Shown: positions 7,901 through 14,901, counted from the stretch's first letter. The stretch is DNA of 18,731 nt from Bacteroidales bacterium (GCA_031272415.1 JAISTU010000005.1:1-18731); one strand, 5' to 3'. Notes: a model not told the origin generated them from the sequence alone. Numbers and translations: made by a program.

Positions 7901-8417
7901 TCTCTTTGATGTATTCGGGAGCAGGTGAAAAAAGCAATTCTTGATTGTTAATCAATTGATTTTCAATGTTTTGAGCAGTTAATAAAGTATCCATTCTTTG
8001 ATAATCTTTTTCTGTCAAAAAATAGGGTATATTGGAGAGCAAAAAGTGCGTAAGAGTCGCAATTTGTTCATATTCAGTCTTATAGAACAGTCGTTTGATG
8101 TATTTGTTGCTGTCATTTTTGAGCAAATCATTTGCCATAGTTTCAACAGCAGATTTAAGTATCTCATTATCAGCAGATAATGTGTCTTTTAGATGCACTC
8201 TGATAACGATATTGTTTTCACTTCCAAGCAATTGATAAAAGTCGTTAATTTGTTGATTTTCTTTATTTTGTGGCAAAAAATCAGAAATATCTTCTACCCA
8301 ATTGATATGCAATGCAAAACCTACGCAAACAACCACAATGGCTGCCAATAGCCCCCACATTGCCCATAAATGACATCGAAAAAAATTATATATATTGATA
8401 ATGAACCTCTTAAGCAT
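4890..8417 (-). CDS. MMPL-family transporter / lysophospholipid acyltransferase / methyltransferase-like fusion
   Basis: A 1175-residue inner-membrane fusion of a type known in Bacteroidota. Residues 1 to about 800 are an RND/MMPL exporter: one TM helix at about 15-35, a large periplasmic loop to about 270, a TM bundle with GIAVNY at 336-341, a second loop, and a second bundle with GQGDDY at 727-732. After another hydrophobic stretch (about 830-855) comes a PlsC-type acyltransferase with the catalytic HX4D motif (His905, Asp910, in NHQSDLDLL) and FPEGTRS at 971-977. The last 110 residues hold a Rossmann-like SAM-binding segment with CGEGEF at 1120-1125. By homology it should export or flip a lipid or lipid-linked product and acylate lysophospholipids. 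Relatives are often linked to aryl polyene or flexirubin-type clusters, but no such genes are here. The C-terminus DEEQLRMEN and the stop codon lie in repeat DNA, so the native end may be altered. It is convergent with the helicase. Confidence 0.92.
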   Translation of the reverse strand: MLKRFIINIYNFFRCHLWAMWGLLAAIVVVCVGFALHINWVEDISDFLPQNKENQQINDFYQLLGSENNIVIRVHLKDTLSADNEILKSAVETMANDLLKNDSNKYIKRLFYKTEYEQIATLTHFLLSNIPYFLTEKDYQRMDTLLTAQNIENQLINNQELLFSPAPEYIKEIVLTDPLHFSNSIFSQLSVLQLNEQYSMQDGYLYNPVSGEYILILTAFESVAETNHNKLLINNIQTSIDRTEKQFQNQVKITAFGQCMVSITNAEQIKKDSLWAVAISMLLILSLLIWFFRNIKTLLLIVASIGFGFLVAIGCISAFSDTVSVIAVGIVSIIFGIAVNYPLHFLSHYQHVTDKRQLLSEIVNPLLIGNITTVGAFLSLLFISSNAMKTLGLFSALLLVGSILFVLLFLPHLIGKKHKTSPHDHHLAFEKLSHFSPEQNKSLVVAILLITIVLAFFSTKTSFETDMHKINFITKEQQSEFEQLISKKDTTATTLYCISEGKNLEDALSVYKEVFSQVNQLKDNQLVKKQSGIGIFLPTPALQKEKIEQWNNFWRDRKKPFLEQFNAIMQKCGYQPHAFDSLKCLLSKQYEIQPLSFFSPLRENLSDNYILQTKDKTLIFTQLEISKKHLPAVKEKLSDISNSVYLFDNQSIIERMVNALSDDFNYVLFICGGIVFLFLLFSFGRLELALLAFVPMLVGWIWILGIMNIVGLKFNIISIILATFIFGQGDDYTIFVTEGLMYEHRLGRKMLPQFKNSVILSALIMFIGIGILIFAQHPAMRSLAQVTIIGMLVVVLMAYIFPPLIFKFLTQKNGKNRQRPLTLWSLTKTAFAFIIFVTGSLILSIIGLIFMLLGGAKYSKNRLLFRKIICHLFRFFVKMMPQVKYKLQNTVNEDFNKPAIIVANHQSDLDLLYLLALNPKITCLTNEWAQKFVFYRGIVRLAGYFSIHKNLENTMYQFKKSIADGCSVLIFPEGTRSQNGDILRFHKGAFEVANTLNLDILPIIVQGTGTVFPKNDHILRSGEVILHILPRITPQNTQFRQNITCFHTTKLIRHYFAAEFQKLYLSSCNMHNIKQLVKENYLYKGKETYSSCLKNLRQTALIEKHIASLPTDGTYYLPHCGEGEFAFLLALLRPDLQFIASETNPELLAIAQNCAFIPKNLKFCAKDEEQLRMEN

Positions 8418-8674
8418 CTAATTTATAAATTTACACTGATTCTCTTTGCAAATTTTTATAACGCCAAATCCGTGGAAATATTGCATTTAGTGTGTAGAGT
8501 ATAGAGTGTAGATATTTGATTATCATTTGTTTATGTAGGGGTAAGGCATTCCTTACCCAAAAATCCCCCTAAAATTTTATTAATTTCCCTCCTTCAAAAA
8601 AAACTTGATTTTTCTTGATTTTTTTCTCCTTGACAATCAATAAATTAACTAACAAAACAACTTTTTTTTTTTAA
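8418..8674. other. Intergenic spacer with a weak promoter and a cluster of repeats
   Basis: No gene was found. Near the fusion gene, the minus strand reads AAAATTTG at 8456-8449, one mismatch from the TAnnTTTG -7 box and about 32 bases before its ATG; this is a possible promoter. Repeats follow: a GAGTGTAG-type heptamer array (8492-8513), TTGATTATCA (8516-8525), a hairpin GGGTAAGG/CCTTACCC (8539-8558) and a CCCCCTAAA word (8565-8573). Confidence 0.5.
8492..8558. repeat. Composite intergenic repeat: heptamer array, TTGATTATCA, REP-like hairpin
   Basis: A degenerate GAGTGTA array leads into TTGATTATCA at 8516-8525. A short palindrome follows, with an 8-bp stem (GGGTAAGG at 8539-8546, CCTTACCC at 8551-8558) and a CATT loop. 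The array plus TTGATTATCA pair recurs at 12397-12434, and palindrome plus TTGATTATCA recurs at 15533-15579, so these are modules of a dispersed repeat family. Confidence 0.6.
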
Positions 8675-8710
8675 TTTTTAATTTTTAATCAAAAAAATTG
8701 TGTAATTTTG
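8675..8710 (+). promoter_or_regulatory. Promoter block of the exported-protein operon
   Basis: The block ends in TAATTTTG (8703-8710), an exact TAnnTTTG -7 box, 64 bases before the ATG at 8775. The implied leader of about 58 bases is AT-rich with no clear structure. The 36-bp block matches the uvrA promoter block at 15684-15719 at 32 of 36 positions, and two of the four differences are the free nn positions of the -7 box. Confidence 0.65.
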
Positions 8711-8774
8711 CATTTATTATATATTATAAATAAAACAGTTCTATTATTAATTAAACAAAAGTAAATTATTTTGT

Positions 8775-9251
8775 ATGAAAAAGTATTGTAAGATTACGAA
8801 ATGGATTGCATTGTTCTGTTTGTTGCTCTTAGGCGACACAGGATTTGCACAAGAAGTCAAAGTACATATTTTTCTCAAAGACGGAACAGAAAGCGAGGTT
8901 TTGGCGACAACGCTCTCTTTTTCAGATGGATATGTACAGTTTTCTCATCCGGCGGCGACAAATGCCCCCGTTGAAATTAGCACTATCCGCAAACTTGTCT
9001 TTGAGGAGTGGATAACAGAGGATGTATCTGATTATAAAAATGAGCAGATAATCCTTTATCCTAATCCTGTGCAGGATGTTATTCGATTGTCGGGCGTGGA
9101 AAATGCAACTTTTAGCATTTATTCAGCCGATGGAAAATTGCTCCAAGCGGGAGACTATTTTTCCGGCGAGACTATTGATGTCAGCGTTTTGCCAAAAGGA
9201 TTTTATTTAATAAAAATTAACAAATCAATTCTAAAATTTATTAAGTTATGA
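8775..9251 (+). CDS. Small exported protein with T9SS type A C-terminal sorting domain
   Basis: A 158-residue protein with a signal peptide (about 1-26: lysine-rich start, IALFCLLLL core, cleavage near GFAQ). A short domain follows (about 27-75) with KVHIFLKDGTESE and ISTIRKLVFEE, a module often seen at the start of Bacteroidota exported proteins. The C-terminal 70 residues form a T9SS sorting domain: ILYPNPVQDVIRL, FSIYSADGKLL, then LPKGFYLIKINKS and a basic end. Such domains direct proteins through the outer membrane by the type IX pathway, where they are usually removed or used for anchoring. Almost nothing lies between the two domains, so the protein has no obvious enzymatic part. Its stop overlaps the next start by 4 bases (ATGA), so the pair is translationally coupled. 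Its role may be to assist or anchor the beta-helix partner (inference). Confidence 0.87.
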   Translation: MKKYCKITKWIALFCLLLLGDTGFAQEVKVHIFLKDGTESEVLATTLSFSDGYVQFSHPAATNAPVEISTIRKLVFEEWITEDVSDYKNEQIILYPNPVQDVIRLSGVENATFSIYSADGKLLQAGDYFSGETIDVSVLPKGFYLIKINKSILKFIKL

Positions 9252-11440
9252 AAAAGTATACATTTATAGTAATGGCATTTTTATGCCCGATTTTGTTGTT
9301 TTCTCAACAGAAAATTATTGTGCATCAAGGTACAAATGTATTGTTAGACACCAATGTAGCAAAATTACAGGGCATTTCGTTTGAAAATCATTCTTCGGTT
9401 TTCAATTTTAACGATGGCAGTTCTCACTCTATTTTGTTGTCGGACATTGACAGTTTAACTTTTTCGGGCGATATGGATACAACACAAAAAGTTCATATCA
9501 CTTATGCTCAAAATCAAGTAACAGTTGTTAATCCTTATGAAAATCAAGGTGTTAGCATTACTGTCAATGGTTCTGCGGTTTCTATTGCCACCACTGCGGG
9601 CATTTCAGATATTGAATATCTGATTGACGGCACTTCTGACGATGGCTCTTTGACAATGTCGAGCGACCTTGCGGCAATATTTATCCTTGATAACCTTTCA
9701 TTAACAAACACCGCCGGTGCCGCCATTGAAATAACAAGCACTACAACCACAATTATCAAATTGGTGGGGGATAATATCCTTTCGGACGGCAATGGCAGCA
9801 GCAAAAATGCTCCCTTAGTGAGCAAGGGTGTTTTCACTTTCGGAGGCAATGGCAATTTGCAAATAACAGGGGTGAAAAAGCATGGTATTTCGAGTAGCAA
9901 AGCCATTTATGTGGCAAACGGTAATTTCACTATTACGGCAGCCTCTGACGGTTTTCACTCCGAAGGTTTTAAGGCTTACGGCGGCTGTTCACTCAATATT
10001 ACGGCAACAGGAGACGCCATTGATGCAGGCGGTGAAGCCATTGAAATCGGCAATTCAACGATTGTTATCAATTCCTCCGCCAACGACGTAAAAGGTATTA
10101 AAACAGATGATGATTTAATTATTGACAACAATGCCGCTATCACAATGACTATTTCCGGCAACCAATCAAAAGGATTGAGCAGCAAAAAAGATATTCTTAT
10201 TCGCAGTGGAGATATTGATATAACTTGTTCAGGGGCAGCGGTGTTGGAAACATCAGGCAAAGGCAAAGACCCTTCCTATTGCACAGCCGTTAAAGCCGAT
10301 AACCTTATTCATGTTACCGGTGGCAATATTCATATCACAAGTACGGCTACTTCGGACGGCGGAAAAGGCTTTTCATGCGATGGAAATATTATTATTGAAG
10401 CAGGAACAATTGCCATTACAACTGCCGGCAATGGAGCGGTTTATATCAATGCCGACAGCATAAAAGATTCATATACAGCCACTTGTATTAAGGCAGACGG
10501 TCATATTCAACTTTTAGGCGGTAACATTACTTGCAGCAGTTCGGGCAGCGGAGGCAAATGTATTTCGGCTGATAGCACAATCATTATCGGCAACATTGGG
10601 GCTGATAATAATGTATTGCATATTACGGCTGGCACATCCGGCGAGCGGTTTTTAGTCTCCGGTAATACAGGAGGCGGCGGTCCCGGCGGTGGTGGCGGTG
10701 CGGGTGATAATTCGGATTATGCCAATCCCAAAGCCATCAAATCGGAAGGCAACATGACAATCAACAGTGGCGTTATCCGCATTACAAATACACAAACTAC
10801 CGAAGGCGGCGAAGGTTTGGAAAGTAAAAATGTATTGACCATTAACGGCGGCGATATTGAAATTCATACTTATGACGACTGCATCAATGCGGCAACCAAT
10901 ATAACCATTGCTGGGGGCTATGTTTATTGTGTAGCAACAGGTAATGATGCTATTGACGCCAATGGAACGCTCACCGTTTCGGGCGGTTTTACGGTCGCAA
11001 CAGGGGCACGCGGGGCAGAAGGCGGTTTTGATAATGATAACTTTACTTTTACTGTTGCCGGCGGTATTCTCATTGGTGCGGGCGGTTCTACAAGCAATCC
11101 CACCATGAACGCAAGCACACAACGCTCTATCCGCTACACAGGCTCGGAAAACAGTGCTATCTGCATCAAAAAAACATCAGGTGAAACGGTATTGCTATAC
11201 ACTATACCTACACTTGCAGGCAGCAGCGGTGGTCCCGGCGGAGGCGGCGGTCAGGGCAGTGGTAAATCAGTCGTTTTGCTCTTTTCAGACCCCAATTTGA
11301 CCACAGGTAATTACACTTTGCAATATGGCGGTACTATTTCAGGCGGCACAACCGTCAATGGTTACAATACAGGCGGCACCTATTCGGGTGGCTCAACAAA
11401 GAATTTTACCATTAGTTCCATGCTGACAACAGTGCAATAA
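9248..11440 (+). CDS. Exported Cthe_2159-type beta-helix (carbohydrate-binding domain) protein
   Basis: A 730-residue protein with a signal peptide (about 1-20, MKKYTFIVMAFLCPILLFSQ; no lipobox). A short N-terminal module follows with LSDIDSLTFSGD, like the corresponding part of the upstream protein. The rest is a long series of short beta-strand repeats rich in Asn, Asp, Gly and Thr (for example GNFTITAASDGFHSEG, GDAIDAGGEAIEIGNS, GNIHITSTATSDGGKG), as in the right-handed beta-helix family of Clostridium Cthe_2159 (DUF4353), whose founding member binds polygalacturonate-type sugars and calcium. The start of that domain (SDIEYLIDGTSDDGSL) and its end (YTLQYGGTISGGTTVNGYNT) are both recognizable, so it looks complete. 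Two glycine runs form loops near residues 473-485 and 658-670. It has no T9SS sorting domain, unlike its upstream partner. Its GC content is visibly higher than that of the neighbours, at least partly from Gly/Ala codons. The ligand is unknown. Confidence 0.88.
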   Translation: MKKYTFIVMAFLCPILLFSQQKIIVHQGTNVLLDTNVAKLQGISFENHSSVFNFNDGSSHSILLSDIDSLTFSGDMDTTQKVHITYAQNQVTVVNPYENQGVSITVNGSAVSIATTAGISDIEYLIDGTSDDGSLTMSSDLAAIFILDNLSLTNTAGAAIEITSTTTTIIKLVGDNILSDGNGSSKNAPLVSKGVFTFGGNGNLQITGVKKHGISSSKAIYVANGNFTITAASDGFHSEGFKAYGGCSLNITATGDAIDAGGEAIEIGNSTIVINSSANDVKGIKTDDDLIIDNNAAITMTISGNQSKGLSSKKDILIRSGDIDITCSGAAVLETSGKGKDPSYCTAVKADNLIHVTGGNIHITSTATSDGGKGFSCDGNIIIEAGTIAITTAGNGAVYINADSIKDSYTATCIKADGHIQLLGGNITCSSSGSGGKCISADSTIIIGNIGADNNVLHITAGTSGERFLVSGNTGGGGPGGGGGAGDNSDYANPKAIKSEGNMTINSGVIRITNTQTTEGGEGLESKNVLTINGGDIEIHTYDDCINAATNITIAGGYVYCVATGNDAIDANGTLTVSGGFTVATGARGAEGGFDNDNFTFTVAGGILIGAGGSTSNPTMNASTQRSIRYTGSENSAICIKKTSGETVLLYTIPTLAGSSGGPGGGGGQGSGKSVVLLFSDPNLTTGNYTLQYGGTISGGTTVNGYNTGGTYSGGSTKNFTISSMLTTVQ

Positions 11441-11539
11441 AGTGAAAAATGGAGTACGTGAGTTGAAGGTGTAGCAATTTTAAATTTACACTTTTGACAA
11501 AACTCTACTGTATTTGTTTTAAATAAATTTTTTGATTAT

Positions 11540-11575
11540 GTAAAGGCGGTGCTTGCACCGCCTTTACCATTTTTT
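11540..11575 (+). terminator. Rho-independent terminator of the exported-protein operon (palindrome plus T-run)
   Basis: A perfect 13-bp stem (GTAAAGGCGGTGC at 11540-11552, GCACCGCCTTTAC at 11555-11567) with a TT centre is followed by CATTTTTTG and more T's. It lies 100 bases after the stop of the beta-helix gene. Its symmetry also resembles the REP-like palindromes elsewhere in the window, so it may be a repeat used as a terminator. Confidence 0.7.
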
Positions 11576-11618
11576 GTCTTTTTTTTTATCCGTAAATTCC
11601 TTTTGCCAAAAATGCAAG

Positions 11619-11697
11619 TAAGTTTTAGTAAAAAGTTAAGTAAGTTTTATGAAAAGTTGAATAAGTTTTATGAAAAGTTAAGTAAGTTTTATGAAAA
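11619..11697. repeat. 21-bp tandem repeat, four degenerate copies
   Basis: TAAGTTTTA starts at 11619, 11641, 11662 and 11683, giving periods of 22, 21 and 21 bases; the unit is close to TAAGTTTTATGAAAAGTTAAG. The copies differ at a few positions. In one frame the unit reads KFYEKLS or KFYEKLN, but it lies downstream of the operon terminator and the frame has no family signal, so I treat it as a non-coding minisatellite. Confidence 0.75.
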
Positions 11698-11716
11698 CGG
11701 TGAGGATATTTTTTTA

Positions 11717-11746
11717 TGTAGAGACGCGGCATGCCACGTCTCTACA
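11717..11746. repeat. 30-bp REP-like palindrome (GTAGAGACG type)
   Basis: TGTAGAGACG at one end pairs with CGTCTCTACA at the other, and GGCATGCC forms the centre; a single C/A mismatch interrupts an otherwise perfect palindrome. A shortened relative with the AGACGTTGC/GCAACGTCT stem lies at 15533-15552. Palindromes of this type are dispersed in many Bacteroidota and cyanobacterial genomes. Confidence 0.7.
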
Positions 11747-11777
11747 TTGTACCCTTAATTTTTAATTGAAAAGAAAA

Positions 11778-11807
11778 GGTTAGCAGGCTTGGAATTTCCC
11801 GCTAACC
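11778..11807 (-). terminator. Terminator downstream of the broken gene
   Basis: Read on the minus strand, GGTTAGCGGG and CCTGCTAACC pair (7 bp perfect plus inner G-C pairs) around a short loop, followed by TTTTCTTTTC. It lies 54 bases past the stop of the disrupted ORF at 11861-12249 and in the right orientation, so that gene was a single transcription unit. Confidence 0.55.
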
Positions 11808-11860
11808 CTGTCGTTAAAGAGAGTTAAACTTTAACAACTGAAATTTAGAAATTTAAAAAT

Positions 11861-12249
11861 TCAATAATAACTTACGGCTTCATCACAATAATATATCACA
11901 GGAAACGTCCTCTCGTTTAAGTGATATTTGCCCTCACAAACCGTCCATTGGAAATTGGGAACCATATCCACATTGGCGGAGGAAAGTACAACACCAACAA
12001 TGGCATGCCTTGCGTCTTCGGAATGTGAATTTGCCCACAAAAAAGGCTTAACTGCTTGATAATCAAGCAGTTTTTTTTTGGGGGGGGGGGTAACTCGCTG
12101 ATAATCAAGCAATTAGAGAGGTTATAACCTCCTCCCGGTATCCCGCATTGCCCTTTTAAAAACTTGTAAACCAATGATTTACAAATCATTCTAATATTCT
12201 TAATATCTGTCATCTTTTCTTCTTTGTCTTTACTTAATAAAATTACCAT
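11861..12249 (-). pseudogene. Small gene broken by an inserted repeat with a homopolymer tract
   Basis: No known family recognized. The 5' part reads from ATG at 12249 or, more likely, 12213: MTDIKNIRMICKSLVYKFL then GQCGIPGGGYNLSN. The 3' part is in another frame and looks protein-like to a TGA at 11861: VKPFLWANSHSEDARHAIVG, VLSSANVDMVPNFQWTVCEG, then NERTFPVIYYCDEAVSYY. The frames are separated by a repeat (about 12053-12114) with a T9/G11 tract and two copies of TGATAATCAAGCA 42 bases apart. Removing about 62 bases would join YNLS to VKPF in frame. The continuation of the upstream frame (rich in Pro and Ile) does not look like protein. A promoter at 12288-12295 and a terminator at 11778-11807 flank it. 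The homopolymer may be a sequencing error, a phase-variable tract or a true lesion. Confidence 0.5.
12053..12114. repeat. Repeat insertion with a T9-G11 homopolymer and duplicated TGATAATCAAGCA
   Basis: CTGCTTGAT-A-ATCAAGCAG (12052-12070) is a perfect palindrome. Its right half, TGATAATCAAGCA, recurs at 12099-12111, a 42-base shift. Between the copies lie nine T's (12071-12079) and eleven G's (12080-12090). The core TTGATTATCA (here on the minus strand) is the same word found in the repeats at 8516, 12425 and 15570, so this is probably a member of that dispersed family that landed inside a gene. Confidence 0.6.
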
Positions 12250-12287
12250 TCAAAAAAATTGCCTTGGCAACATCGCCAAGTGTTTTA

Positions 12288-12295
12288 CAAAGATA
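12288..12295 (-). promoter_or_regulatory. -7 box of the broken gene
   Basis: On the minus strand this reads TATCTTTG, an exact TAnnTTTG match, preceded by TTTTTTGTG as in the uvrA promoter. It lies 39 bases before the ATG at 12249 and 75 before the ATG at 12213. The leader holds a small hairpin CTTGGC/GCCAAG (12263-12280). Confidence 0.55.
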
Positions 12296-12396
12296 CACAA
12301 AAAATCAATACAAATTTTTTTTTGACCCCATTTTAAGCGAAACTTTTAATCTTAGGTGCAAATATGCAAAAAAATTAAGCCCATTTTTTCAATGTG

Positions 12397-12434
12397 GAGA
12401 GTGTAGTGTGTAAAGCGTAAATAATTGATTATCA
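12397..12434. repeat. Degenerate heptamer array followed by TTGATTATCA
   Basis: GAGAGTGTAGTGTGTAAAGC at 12397-12416 is a decayed GAGTGTA array. It leads through AATAA into TTGATTATCA at 12425-12434. The order and spacing match the repeat at 8492-8525. Confidence 0.5.
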
Positions 12435-12560
12435 ATCGTTTGAACAGTAATTTTAGAGTTATTTTTTTGATTTGTGTAATTTTTTAGCACCGTTTTTTTT
12501 GCAACAGCGTCATCCTCCAATATTATCCTTTCTTAACACTCTCATTGTTTAAACAAGCAT

Positions 12561-12591
12561 ATAAAAATAGAGCGACTGCAAGCAGTCGCTC
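12561..12591 (-). terminator. Rho-independent terminator of pnp
   Basis: On the minus strand, GAGCGACTGC and GCAGTCGCTC form a perfect 10-bp stem with a TT centre (12591-12570), followed by TATTTTTAT. It lies about 80 bases past the pnp stop codon, in the correct orientation. Confidence 0.75.
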
Positions 12592-12669
12592 ATTGCTAAT
12601 ATTTTAACCTTCAAAATCTTATTAAATGAAAAACAATTTTTCCAAATTTAGAAAAACAATTTTTAGACG

Positions 12670-14868
12670 CTAATTCCTTTTGTGTTTATCGCGTTTATTA
12701 GCGTGAGGGGGACGGCGATTGGAATGAGAGTCGTTTGCATTTTCATCGGGGGCTTTATAACCGGGCAATAATGCTCTGCGAGAAAGCCTTAATTTGCCAT
12801 TGCGCGGGTCAGTCCCTACTACTTTGACTTCCAATTCGTCTCCTACTTTCAAAACATCTTCCACATTTTCAACACGTTTATTGTCAATTTCCGAAACATG
12901 CAAAAGGGCTTCTTTGCCGTACATAATTTCTACAAATGCACCGAATGCGACAATACTTTTGACTTTTCCGTGATAAACTTCGCCAATTACGGGGTCAGTT
13001 GTAATGCCTGTAATTCTGCGTACTGCTTCTTCAATGCTTGTTTTGTCGGGGGATGCAATCTCAACAATACCAAATTCGCCATCTTCGGTGATGGTAATTA
13101 TGGTATTGGTGTCTTTTTGCATTTCTTGAATAACCTTACCGCCTTGCCCAATAACCGCTCCGATAGTGTCTTTGGGTATCATCATCTTGAAAATGCGAGG
13201 TACAAAATCTTTATAATCTTCTCTCGGTTGCGCAATAGTTTCGGTTAATTTGCCTAAAATATGCAATCTTCCTCTGCGGGCTTGTTCTAAGGCTTCTGTT
13301 AGAACCTCATACGAAAGTCCTTCTACTTTTATATCCATTTGACAAGCAGTAATCCCATCGGCTGTTCCGCAAACTTTAAAGTCCATATCTCCAAGGTGAT
13401 CCTCATCTCCCAATATATCGGATAAAATAGCATATTTACCTGATTGTGAATCACTTATCATCCCCATTGCTATGCCTGAAACAGGCTTTTTAATCTTAAC
13501 ACCTGCATCCATTAAAGCCATTGTACCTGCACAAACTGTTGCCATTGATGAAGACCCATTGGATTCCAAAATATCAGACACCAAACGAATGGTGTAAGGA
13601 TTGTCCTCACCTTCAGGTAAAATAGGTTTTAATGCACGCAATGCCAAATTTCCATGACCGATTTCACGCCTGCCTGTACTACGAATAGGTTTTACTTCAC
13701 CCGTTGCAAATGGCGGAAAATTATAATGCAACAAAAAGTTGTTAGTGCCTTCAATAATCGCACCGTCAATGATTTGCTCATCTAATTTTGTGCCTAATGT
13801 ACAAGTGGTCAGCGACTGTGTTTCACCGCGTGTGAATATTGCCGAGCCATGCACGGAAGGTAAATAATCCACTTCACACCAAATAGGACGTATTTCGTCT
13901 AATTTCCTGCCGTCCAATCGTGTCCGTGTATCCAAAACCACATTTCGCACTGCCTCCCATTCCACTTCATGGTAATAACGTTTTACTAACGGCTCTTTGT
14001 CTTCCCTTTCTTCTTCGGGAATGGTTTCCAGAAATTCTTCTACAATCTGTTCAAAAGCATCCGTGCGCTCTTGTTTTGTTGTAGCACGACTGGCAACAGC
14101 AACAATTTTGTCGTAAGTTTCTTTGCGAACTCTTTCTCGCAGTTCTTCATCATTGTTTTCATGGCAATATTGGCGTTTATTTTGTGCTTTTTCTATTTCA
14201 CTTGCCAAATCTAACTGTGCTTGACATTGAATTTTTATCGCCTCATGTGCTTTTTTCAATGCCTCAACCATATCGGCTTCAGAAACTTCTTTCATCTCGC
14301 CTTCTACCATCATAATGTTGTCCATAGAGGCGGCTACAATGATGTCTATATCAGCATTTTCCAATATATCAACGGAGGGATTAACCACAAATTCACCATC
14401 AATTCGTGCTACTCTTACCTCTGAAATAGGTCCATGAAACGGTATATCCGAAACTGTCAATGCGGCAGAGGCTGCCAAACCTGCCAATGCATCCGGTAGT
14501 TCGTTTTTATCGCCCGAAATTAAGGTTACCAATACCTGTGTTTCTGCATGATAATCCTCTGGAAATAAAGGTCTTAATGCTCTATCTACCAAGCGGGCTA
14601 TTAATATTTCATAAGTAGATGGTCTTGCCTCTCTTTTGAAAAATCCTCCCGGAAAACGCCCTACTGATGCATATTTTTCCTGATATTCCACCGAAAGGGG
14701 CATAAAATCTACATTCTCATCTGCCTCTTTTTTACTGCATACTGTTGCCAAAAGCATAGTGTTGCCCATGCGAACTACTACTGCTCCGTCTGCTTGTTTG
14801 GCTAATTTACCGGTTTCGAGTGTAATCTCTTTCCCGTTGCCAACGTCTATCTTCTTCGATACTATCAT
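12670..14868 (-). CDS. pnp: Polyribonucleotide nucleotidyltransferase (PNPase)
   Basis: A 732-residue 3'-5' phosphorolytic exoribonuclease, a trimeric enzyme of RNA decay that can also add tails. Domains in order: first RNase PH-like domain with AVVVRMGNTMLLATV and GRFPGGFFKREARPS, the alpha-helical domain, second RNase PH-like domain with FTRGETQSL and the catalytic GDMDFK near 493-498, KH domain with GQGG at 574-577, and S1 domain from about 626 (GEVYHGKVKSIVAFGAFVEI). The C-terminus is a short basic tail (NRRPPHANKRDKHKRN). The frame is open up to 14904, but the ATG at 14868 (MIVSKKIDVGNG) is chosen: it fits the family start, and the -7 box at 14902-14909 puts transcription start downstream of 14904. 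It lies downstream of rpsO, the conserved bacterial order. All domains are complete. Confidence 0.97.
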   Translation of the reverse strand: MIVSKKIDVGNGKEITLETGKLAKQADGAVVVRMGNTMLLATVCSKKEADENVDFMPLSVEYQEKYASVGRFPGGFFKREARPSTYEILIARLVDRALRPLFPEDYHAETQVLVTLISGDKNELPDALAGLAASAALTVSDIPFHGPISEVRVARIDGEFVVNPSVDILENADIDIIVAASMDNIMMVEGEMKEVSEADMVEALKKAHEAIKIQCQAQLDLASEIEKAQNKRQYCHENNDEELRERVRKETYDKIVAVASRATTKQERTDAFEQIVEEFLETIPEEEREDKEPLVKRYYHEVEWEAVRNVVLDTRTRLDGRKLDEIRPIWCEVDYLPSVHGSAIFTRGETQSLTTCTLGTKLDEQIIDGAIIEGTNNFLLHYNFPPFATGEVKPIRSTGRREIGHGNLALRALKPILPEGEDNPYTIRLVSDILESNGSSSMATVCAGTMALMDAGVKIKKPVSGIAMGMISDSQSGKYAILSDILGDEDHLGDMDFKVCGTADGITACQMDIKVEGLSYEVLTEALEQARRGRLHILGKLTETIAQPREDYKDFVPRIFKMMIPKDTIGAVIGQGGKVIQEMQKDTNTIITITEDGEFGIVEIASPDKTSIEEAVRRITGITTDPVIGEVYHGKVKSIVAFGAFVEIMYGKEALLHVSEIDNKRVENVEDVLKVGDELEVKVVGTDPRNGKLRLSRRALLPGYKAPDENANDSHSNRRPPHANKRDKHKRN

Positions 14869-14901
14869 AAAATATTCTTCTAATTTTTTATCTTTTTTTA
14901 C

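Larger units (their letters stand above)
12300..12669. other. Intergenic spacer between the broken gene and pnp
   Basis: No gene was found. It holds an ATGCAAAAAAA word (12364-12374), a GAGTGTA-type array with TTGATTATCA (12397-12434) and the pnp terminator (12570-12591). The rest is AT-rich sequence in which I see nothing. Confidence 0.5.

Noticed and set aside
9544..11122. Long antisense and shifted ORFs within the beta-helix gene
   Set aside because: They are by-products of its repetitive, higher-GC codons; only the plus frame has a signal peptide and family motifs.
11549..11758. 69-residue ORF over the 21-bp repeats
   Set aside because: It starts inside the operon terminator, consists mostly of repeat-encoded residues, runs through a REP-like palindrome and has no promoter of its own.
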